Shown here one piece after another: positions 17,501-21,578 of a DNA stretch of 21,578 bases. Origin of the DNA: Clostridiaceae bacterium (lineage in GTDB: Bacteria; Bacillota; Clostridia; Oscillospirales; Acutalibacteraceae). The stretch covers positions 1 to 21,578 of the forward strand of contig JAEDIL010000018.1 of assembly GCA_016292455.1 (NCBI GenBank), given 5' to 3'. Position 1 is the first letter of the stretch, and every line of letters begins with the position of its first letter. The translations under genes were made by a program, and so were the position numbers. The notes below the pieces were generated by a model. That model had not been told where the DNA came from and ran no database searches. It was given only the letters and a program-made list of their open reading frames with translations.

Positions 17501-20422
17501 AGGAATTGTAACTTTCCGCTGGCTGACCTTTATTCCGGTTACGGGAGTATAAACAGTAACGTTGCAGAACGCTGAAAACCCGCCGTCAACGGTGGTGACG
17601 GTTATTGTTGTTGTTCCCGCTTTTTTTGCGGTAACAACTCCGTTGGTGCTGACGGTTGCAACACCTGTATTTGAGGACTTCCAGATAAGATCCTTCTGGC
17701 TGGAATCTTCGGGCTTGACAGTTGCAACAAGTGCTTTTGAATTGCCGATAGAAATCTTTTCGCTGACAGAGTTAAGAACCACACCGGTAACACTCTGCTT
17801 GACAATGACAACACATTTCGCCTGAATTCCGCGGTCCTGCGTTGTGACCGTGATGACCGCAACGCCGTTTCCGACGCCCTTGACAAGACCGTTGCTGTCA
17901 ACAGTTGCAACGCTTTTTGCGTTTGAACTCCATGTGACGTTCTTGTTGCTTGCGTCTGCCGGAGTAATCGTCGCATCAAGCGCATAGGTTTTGCCTTTGT
18001 TCAGCTGGATTTCAGTCGTGCTGAGTTTTACGCTCTGAACATCAATTTTCGGAAGAACGGTAACAACGCACTGGGCAGTGAAGCCGCCGTCAACCGAGGT
18101 TGCCGTAATTATAGCCGTTCCGGTCTTTACGGCGGTAACAATTCCGCCGTCGCTTACCGTTGCCGTTGTCTGGTCGCTTGTTGACCATCTGATTCTTCTG
18201 TCCGAAGCGGTAACCGGAAGAACAGAGGCGTTGAGCAAAGCGGACTGGGTGGCATAAAGCTGAACTGCGTTCTTTTCAAGTGTGATTCCCTCTGCCTTCT
18301 GGGTAACAGTCAGCTCACAGTCAGAAGAAAGAAGCGAGGAATCCGATGTGCAGGTAATAACTGCCTTGCCGCCGGCAACAGCGGTGACGATACCGTTTTT
18401 GTCAACGGTTGCAACCGCCTCGTTGCTGCTCTTCCACGAGACAGATTTGTCCGTTGCGTTTGAGGGAACAATAGTGAAGAGGAACTGCTTCTTCTCCCCG
18501 GCTTCAAGGACGGCAATGTCCGGAGCAATGCTGATTCCGGTAACCGGAATGATAACCGAAACCTTGCAGGTTGCAACAAACTTACCGTCGGCTGTTGTGC
18601 AGGTAACGTCAGCCGTTCCGACGCCTACGCCCGTGAGCGTTCCGTCAGATGATACGCTGACGATGTCGGTATTGCTTGAACGCCATGTAACCGCCTTATT
18701 CGTTGCATAGGAGGGAGTGATGGTTGCCTGAATTTTAAGTGTTTTGCCAACGTCAACAGAAACGCTCTGAGGAACCGACAGCGATTTAACGTCTGCGGTA
18801 ACGGTAACGGTGCAAAGCTCATATCTTTCGGTTCCGTCAAGCGTTTCCGCCTTGATGGTCACGGTTCCGGGATATACACCGGTTACAACGCCGTTCTGGT
18901 CAACGGTCGCCTTTTTGGGGTCTGAGCTTGTCCAATTAACCTCCCCGTATGTGTCGCCCTTGACAGTTCTGACAGTGGCTTTGAGCTTTTCGGTTTCGCC
19001 AACTTTTACGCCCGTTTTGGTTTTATCAAGCGAAACGGAAGCGGCCGTATCCGCAACGCGGACAAAAACGCGGCTCCTGATTGCGGTTCCGTCTGTTGTT
19101 TCAGCAGTAATATAACAGGTTCCCAGACTCTTGGGTGAAAGAAGGCCCTTATAGTCAACGGCACAGACGAGGTCATTATCTGACGACCAGTTGATTACCT
19201 GGTTGCCTGCGTCCTCCGGAACAACGCTTGCGGTTAGCTTCTGCGTCTTTCCGGGATTGAGAACAACGACCTGCGGCTTAACGGAAAGCAGCGAAACCTG
19301 CGGCTTGACTTCAACATAGAAATATCCGCTCAGATCGCTTCCGTCAGCAGAGGAATAAGTAATCTTTGTTTTACCGACCGATTTTGCAGTAATTTCAGCA
19401 GAGGAAACTGAATCGGTAACACCCGTTGATTCAACAACGGCAACTTCCGGCTTTGTGCTGGTCCATTTAAGCTCCTTGATGCTTGCGTCGGAGGGAGAAA
19501 CCCTGACCTTTGCGGTCTTTTTCTGTCCCACAACGGCAGTAACGGTTGAGCCGTAATCAGCAGATTGAAGCGAAAGACCGGTAATAGCAGTGAGGCGTCC
19601 GACTTTGACAACGCACTCTGCGGTTCTTTCAATCTGTCCGGACCTTACTGTGACGGAAATTGTTGCAGTTCCGGCGCTGTATGCCTCAACGATGCCGTCA
19701 GAGGTAACCCCGGCAATGCCCGGCGCGGACGAGCGCCAGTCAACATAGTCGATCGAACCGGTTATTTTGGCGTCCCTGTCAGCACCGTATGCCTTATATG
19801 AAAGGGCGAAGGTCTGTCCGTTAAACGAAGAAACACTGTTTTGAGAAAGAACAACGCTGTCAAGCGGATTTTGGAGCTTGAAGACACAGGAATCCGAATA
19901 TCCGTTTGAAATTGCAGAAATCGTAACCCCGTCTGCACTGTACTTCTTAAAGGTGACGGTTCCGTCGGAAGAAACGGTGGCAATCTCATCGTTGCCGGAA
20001 ATCCACTCCACCTTGTCCGCCGCGTTAGCGGGAGAAAGAACGGCTCTCAGGCAGACAACCGAACCCACGTCGGCCGTATCCGTCTTCCGGTTGAGTTCAA
20101 GACCCAGAGTATGATACTTTACCGAAGAAAGCGCGGTGCTGAGCATTTTTGCTGCAAGGTCAATGTAGCTTTGAGAAGGTCCCTCCGGAGAACCGGCAAG
20201 CAGCAGCACTTCCTTTGCATTGTCATAGGCTGCTTTGAGATCGGAGTAGTCAATATAAATCCTGTCCCACTCCGACTCGTCCGGAATGCTGTCAATGAGC
20301 TCCTCGAGGGCACTCGTGTTCGCCGCAGACGCAACTATTGCGCTTCCAAAATCAAACGGCGCAGATGTGAGAACACCGAACAGCATTAAAAGGCAGAGTG
20401 AGAATGAAATAAACTTCTTCAT
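11564..20422 (-). CDS. Giant secreted protein of about 34 tandem Big2 (Ig-like) domains
   Basis: A 2952-residue exported protein. Residues 1-34 are a signal peptide (MKKF, hydrophobic core, cleavage near VASAA). Residues about 36-104 are predicted helical, with a spacing of aromatic, Ala and Leu residues resembling FIVAR-type modules (weak match by eye). From about 105 to the end I count 34 successive Big2 domains of about 80-90 residues. Each has the W-x-S...VATV...GxVTAxxxGxAxITA core, and nearly all keep a single Cys in the penultimate strand (as in KCTVTV). Domains 1-10 are near neutral to mildly basic where counted, 11-19 strongly basic, 20-34 acidic. The chain stops five residues after the last strand, with no LPXTG, SLH, dockerin, cell-wall-binding repeat or membrane anchor. 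The start has AAGGAG 11 bases upstream, a rather long spacing. It has its own consensus promoter. A rod-like surface or matrix adhesin role is inferred from family and architecture only. Confidence 0.93.
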   Translation of the reverse strand: MKKFISFSLCLLMLFGVLTSAPFDFGSAIVASAANTSALEELIDSIPDESEWDRIYIDYSDLKAAYDNAKEVLLLAGSPEGPSQSYIDLAAKMLSTALSSVKYHTLGLELNRKTDTADVGSVVCLRAVLSPANAADKVEWISGNDEIATVSSDGTVTFKKYSADGVTISAISNGYSDSCVFKLQNPLDSVVLSQNSVSSFNGQTFALSYKAYGADRDAKITGSIDYVDWRSSAPGIAGVTSDGIVEAYSAGTATISVTVRSGQIERTAECVVKVGRLTAITGLSLQSADYGSTVTAVVGQKKTAKVRVSPSDASIKELKWTSTKPEVAVVESTGVTDSVSSAEITAKSVGKTKITYSSADGSDLSGYFYVEVKPQVSLLSVKPQVVVLNPGKTQKLTASVVPEDAGNQVINWSSDNDLVCAVDYKGLLSPKSLGTCYITAETTDGTAIRSRVFVRVADTAASVSLDKTKTGVKVGETEKLKATVRTVKGDTYGEVNWTSSDPKKATVDQNGVVTGVYPGTVTIKAETLDGTERYELCTVTVTADVKSLSVPQSVSVDVGKTLKIQATITPSYATNKAVTWRSSNTDIVSVSSDGTLTGVGVGTADVTCTTADGKFVATCKVSVIIPVTGISIAPDIAVLEAGEKKQFLFTIVPSNATDKSVSWKSSNEAVATVDKNGIVTAVAGGKAVITCTSDSSLLSSDCELTVTQKAEGITLEKNAVQLYATQSALLNASVLPVTASDRRIRWSTSDQTTATVSDGGIVTAVKTGTAIITATSVDGGFTAQCVVTVLPKIDVQSVKLSTTEIQLNKGKTYALDATITPADASNKNVTWSSNAKSVATVDSNGLVKGVGNGVAVITVTTQDRGIQAKCVVIVKQSVTGVVLNSVSEKISIGNSKALVATVKPEDSSQKDLIWKSSNTGVATVSTNGVVTAKKAGTTTITVTTVDGGFSAFCNVTVYTPVTGIKVSQRKVTIPKGKTAMISASVLPENAENREYTWSTSDKKIATINAAGQITAVKVGTAIVTATSVQGKYKATCLVEVVQLATGVSINYSSVTLDAGKSKALTATISPVSASDKTIKWTTSNKKVATVNSKGVVTAVGAGSAEITATSGDRNASASCRINVTQKVTKLKFEKSSYTVKAGSKITLLCKPTPANATETNYKWSSSDKKIATVSSNGVVKGIDAGKVKITAKTPDGKVKATCTVTVTMPVKGVTLSKTSVTLGTGKTTTVSAVISPKNATNKGVTWSSSNYDVADVSSSGKITAKKTGSAVITAKTKDGAFKATCRVRVVCLVKGVSLNMTKKTVELGKSLTLKHTIKPDNPTNPEVKWTSSDKKVATVSSNGVVKTKSTGTAKITVTTLDGGYTATCTVKVIKKVTGVKLNKKSLVVERNSAVSLKATVSPGDATDKTLLWSSSNPKVAAVDQSGRVAGLKVGKATITVKTRDGSFKASCSVSVEILAEKLTLKSSATVKSSQKIKLGYTVLPEKTTNKTVTWSSSNKAVATVDKNGVVTGVKGGKVTITAKTSNGIVKKCTVTVIQAPDSVKLSEKSVSLYEGSSKTLKATVLPSNSNDLSVKWSSSNTKVATVSSKGVVKAVSVGTAVITVKTNENGRTARCTVNVLRHTKSVSLNKTSFEINIGKSETLKATVLPSTASQKAVKWSSSAPEIASVSSTGVVKGLSFGVAVITATTVEGGKKATCKVKVNIPVTDIVLAEPKLYVGDTQTAQLEAIIAPEDATNKNVLWSTDNPQVATVDKNGVVTGIEPGTAVITAKTVDGGFTATADITVFRIAKKIELNTNEATVITGQNVSLEATVLPEDTLDKTVTWESSDNEVANVNEEGLVTTYRAGTAEITAYAADGKVKAVCFLTVTEPVTGVTLDESELALFAGAEKALTAAVLPESATNKKLIWSSDKPEVASVSENGVVTAVSKGEAVITVRTEDGGFEKSCLVTVSVGVAEIAADKTSVFLAVSESAEIVCTVLPENADNKTILWSSSNDEVATVENGTITAVSEGSAVITIASQDGQARTTIDVEVFVPVETVSVSAEKNILWVGESINLSCNVSPENATHKNLSFESSDENVATVSEDGAITAVSAGECEITATSGCGRASAVFAVTVRQQVTSITLNKERMSLGENETKQLTATVLPENAFDSSVRWVSGDESIVTVSETGLVTAVSKGETTVKAISSDEEIFAVCNVAVMRVVEKIELNETNLRLEKGSSFELKASLTPADATDLSVRWESTDNEVLTVDENGVVTAVAAGSAEITAYSSNEDVSAKCSVTVYVLPESLTLEKESAELWLGETLTLASAILPDDTTEREIEWSSDSPEVASVSESGVVSALSKGTAVITAKSKANGIEAKCTIDVHIHVQSVTFDNSEYVVENGESVTLAPAVAPENASFKKLLWKSGDEAVATVDENGVVTAHAVGTAVISATTEKEGVAATCVINVTQKPLKITLSAEKTAVYEGEQLSISAMFEPEYTTLCGLEWSVSDSQSAEVDQNGTLTAKQKGVVRVTARSTANSEVSGEIEIQVCKKVTGFDMQKEALVMYLGDAARSIGFEVLPADATNRNVIWQTSDDTVATVENGVITAVSAGTAFIFGITEEGEFADFCAVEVKLPISGITLESSELSLNKGEQRSLRVQIEPVGASDSDVVWKSDNETVATVEKGVVTARATSGTAVITACSKNDESIKAVCTVTVIEPVTSVVVSDSSATLRKGETKALSAVVVPSNATNKGVSWTSDNPEVASVDENGLVTAVGFGTAQITVAADDGGFTDVCSVKVLTEIDSISLESEKNDLRVGEELKLIVNASPETHDETFSFASNDCVVVLEDGTVMAVKAGTAVITVKSSLSQKTAELELNIVQPVKSVSFSSETLEVDVGYIGTLGCTVEPADAANKAVTWKSSAPEVVSVDEDGNIECRTAGEAVITVTTVDGEFTADCTITVREAQASE
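11575..20108 (-). repeat. Array of about 34 diverged Big2-coding repeats (period about 250 bases)
   Basis: Protein-level tandem repeats of about 83 codons recur along the gene. The best-conserved DNA stretches are short and centred on the (V/T)ATVDxNGVVTA segment. By eye, copies differ at many codons and no two adjacent units look near-identical, so the array appears old rather than freshly expanded. The composition changes at about 15310, where domain 20 begins: Lys codons dominate 5' of it in the gene and Glu/Asp codons 3' of it. Confidence 0.85.
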
Positions 20423-20460
20423 AGCGATAAGGACTCCTTCTCGTAATAATTATAGGACAT

Positions 20461-20476
20461 CCGTTTTCATAAACGG
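20461..20476 (-). promoter_or_regulatory. Small stem-loop in the leader of the giant Big2 gene
   Basis: CCGTTT (20461-20466) and AAACGG (20471-20476) form a 6-bp stem with a four-base loop about 40 bases upstream of the start codon, within the predicted 110-base leader. Function is unknown. Confidence 0.35.
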
Positions 20477-20538
20477 GGCAGGTTCAGAGTTGAATCTCAT
20501 GTATAAAAGGGCATAATAAACAATTATAGATAGTATGT

Positions 20539-20567
20539 ATTATACAAAACCCGACCGCCGGTGTCAA
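20539..20567 (-). promoter_or_regulatory. Sigma-A promoter of the giant Big2 gene
   Basis: On the minus strand, TTGACA (20562-20567) and TATAAT (20539-20544) are perfect consensus with exactly 17 bases between them. Transcription should begin near 20532, giving a leader of about 110 bases. This predicts strong basal expression of the giant protein. Confidence 0.88.
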
Positions 20568-20584
20568 TAATATCCGGATTGTTG

Positions 20585-20613
20585 TTGAAAAAGTTTACAA
20601 ATTATACTATAAT
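20585..20613 (+). promoter_or_regulatory. Sigma-A promoter of the exodeoxyribonuclease III gene
   Basis: TTGAAA (20585-20590) and TATAAT (20608-20613) are spaced by 17 bases. The predicted leader is about 30 bases and contains the SD. The -35 lies only 17 bases from the -35 of the divergent giant-gene promoter, so the two may influence each other. Confidence 0.8.
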
Positions 20614-20650
20614 GTGACTGCTTTAAACACTACCGGAAGGAGCGGTCCGA

Positions 20651-21409
20651 ATGAAAAAATTCGTTTCGTGGAATGTCAACGGCCTTCGCGCCTGCGTTCA
20701 AAAAGGCTTTGAGGAGGTTTTCAAAACCCTTGACGCAGATATATTCTGCGTTCAGGAAACAAAGCTCCAGCAAGGGCAGATAAACCTTCTGCTTGAAGGC
20801 TACCATCAATACTGGAACTACGCCGAAAAAAAAGGTTATTCCGGAACGGCAGTTTTCACAAAGGAAGAGCCGATTGCCGTTTTCAACGGAATGGATATTG
20901 CCGAGCATGACACAGAGGGCAGGCTCATTACCCTTGAATTTGAAAAATACTATTTCATTACATGTTATACGCCAAATGCCCAAGACGGACTTAAAAGACT
21001 TGAATACAGAATGAAGTGGGAAGACGACTTGCGCGGATATATGCTTTCGCTGAACAAAACAAAGCCCGTCATCATCTGCGGCGACCTGAACGTTGCCCAC
21101 AACGAAATTGACCTGAAAAACCCGAAAACGAACCGCGGCAATCCCGGCTTTTCGGACGAGGAAAGGGGCAAATTTTCCCTTTTGCTTGAAAGCGGTTTTA
21201 CCGATTCCTTCCGTTTTCTCTATCCCGACCTGACCGATGCATATTCATGGTGGAGCTACCGCTTCAAGGCACGCGAAAAGAACGTCGGCTGGCGCATTGA
21301 CTATTTTGTTGTTTCAAACAGCCTGAACGACAGAATAGCCGACGCAAAAATCCATCCGGAAGTTTTCGGCTCGGACCACTGCCCCGTTGAGCTTCTGATT
21401 GACCTTTAA
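20651..21409 (+). CDS. exoA: Exodeoxyribonuclease III / class II AP endonuclease
   Basis: Predicted Mg-dependent DNA repair enzyme that cuts 5' of abasic sites and has 3'-5' exonuclease and 3'-phosphatase activity in the base-excision pathway. The 252-residue length matches the ExoA/Xth family. Catalytic motifs are complete: SWNVNGLRA (Asn8), VQETK (Glu36), CYTPNA (Tyr106), GDLNVAH (Asp145, Asn147), WRIDYF (Asp217) and the C-terminal GSDHCPV (Asp242, His243). The ATG at 20651 has AAGGAG eight bases upstream. It is a single gene on its own promoter, divergent from the giant Big2 gene and followed by the 5S rRNA unit. An AT-rich stretch with weak pairing (AAAAAGA at 21416-21422 with TCTTTTT at 21433-21439) may serve as a poor terminator. 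Confidence 0.96.
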   Translation: MKKFVSWNVNGLRACVQKGFEEVFKTLDADIFCVQETKLQQGQINLLLEGYHQYWNYAEKKGYSGTAVFTKEEPIAVFNGMDIAEHDTEGRLITLEFEKYYFITCYTPNAQDGLKRLEYRMKWEDDLRGYMLSLNKTKPVIICGDLNVAHNEIDLKNPKTNRGNPGFSDEERGKFSLLLESGFTDSFRFLYPDLTDAYSWWSYRFKAREKNVGWRIDYFVVSNSLNDRIADAKIHPEVFGSDHCPVELLIDL

Positions 21410-21460
21410 AACGGGAAAAAGAATCTTTTCAATCTTTTTGAAAAAAGTTGAAAAAAAGGC

Positions 21461-21489
21461 TTGACAAACTGACCCGGAACGCATATAAT
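21461..21489 (+). promoter_or_regulatory. Strong rRNA-type promoter upstream of the 5S gene
   Basis: TTGACA (21461-21466) and TATAAT (21484-21489) are perfect consensus with 17-base spacing. They are preceded by A/T tracts (about 21436-21457) that resemble an UP element. The start of transcription should fall near 21496, about 30 bases before the mature 5S end. Confidence 0.88.
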
Positions 21490-21523
21490 AGCAATCACTG
21501 AAACGCAGTGCGAATAACACGGC

Positions 21524-21578
21524 GCAGTCGGTGTCTTTAGCGATGAGGGTCCACCCGTTCCCATCCCGAACACGGCAG
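21524..21578 (+). rRNA. rrf: 5S ribosomal RNA, 5' part (runs off the window)
   Basis: The sequence from about 21541 matches the conserved 5S rRNA 5' half: GCGATGAGGGTCCACCCGTT, then CCCATCCCGAACACGG, the universal loop B/C region. The exact 5' end is uncertain by a few bases. The remaining half or more lies outside the window. It directly follows a promoter rather than a 23S gene, so it is either an isolated 5S gene or the first gene of an rRNA unit. Confidence 0.9.

Noticed and set aside
11575..20108. CRISPR-like periodic repeats
   Set aside because: The period of about 250 bases and the diverged units come from tandem Big2 domains in one open frame; there are no short identical repeats with unique spacers.
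20455..20475. A CcpA cre-like sequence in the giant gene's leader (ATGAAAACGGATG on the minus strand)
   Set aside because: It matches the left half and centre of the cre consensus but not the right end, and one imperfect hit in AT-rich DNA is not enough.
11576..20516. Many open frames on the plus strand opposite the giant gene, some up to 260 codons
   Set aside because: They are antisense shadows produced by the Ser/Thr/Val/Ala/Lys codon bias of the Big2 repeats. Their products are low-complexity Ser/Thr/Val-rich or basic, they lack ribosome sites, and the minus-strand protein explains the DNA fully.

Overview
The window looks like chromosome of a low-to-mid GC Gram-positive gut-type anaerobe, probably class Clostridia (Oscillospiraceae/Ruminococcaceae-like). 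This rests on strong AGGAGG-type ribosome sites, consensus sigma-A promoters, U-tract terminators, the SerC/SerA(ACT) pair, and secreted proteins built from bacterial Ig-like group 2 (Big2) domains. No species can be named. I see no mobile element, CRISPR array or tRNA.

Layout. 103-1554 (-) is a cytoplasmic GH20 beta-N-acetylhexosaminidase with a perfect-consensus promoter whose spacer holds an inverted repeat. Divergent from it, 1654-2679 (+) is a Na+/phosphate cotransporter-family protein without a PhoU domain. A short unit at 2745-2870 (+) encodes a 41-residue amphipathic peptide between a strong SD and a terminator. 3065-5551 (-) is a two-gene exopeptidase operon (PepD, then an M24 peptidase). 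5696-7348 (-) is a secreted protein with four Big2 domains and an unrecognised C-terminal domain. 7678-9932 (+) is the serine operon serC-serA. 10197-11438 (-) is an M28-type peptidase with internal hydrophobic segments. 11564-20422 (-) is a 2952-residue secreted protein of about 34 tandem Big2 domains. 20651-21409 (+) is exodeoxyribonuclease III, and the window ends inside a 5S rRNA gene with its own consensus promoter.

How it works together. The peptidases (M20, M24, M28) and GH20 suit an organism living on peptides and amino-sugar glycans. SerC and SerA make serine from 3-phosphoglycerate. The two Big2 proteins are the accessory, surface-directed part of the locus.

Most noteworthy: the giant Big2 protein switches abruptly from basic to acidic between domains 19 and 20 and has no recognisable cell-wall anchor; a small amphipathic-helix gene lies at 2745-2870; an inverted repeat sits exactly between -35 and -10 of the GH20 promoter. 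I found no clear-cut new multi-gene system; the giant rod protein and the small peptide are the best candidates for undescribed biology.
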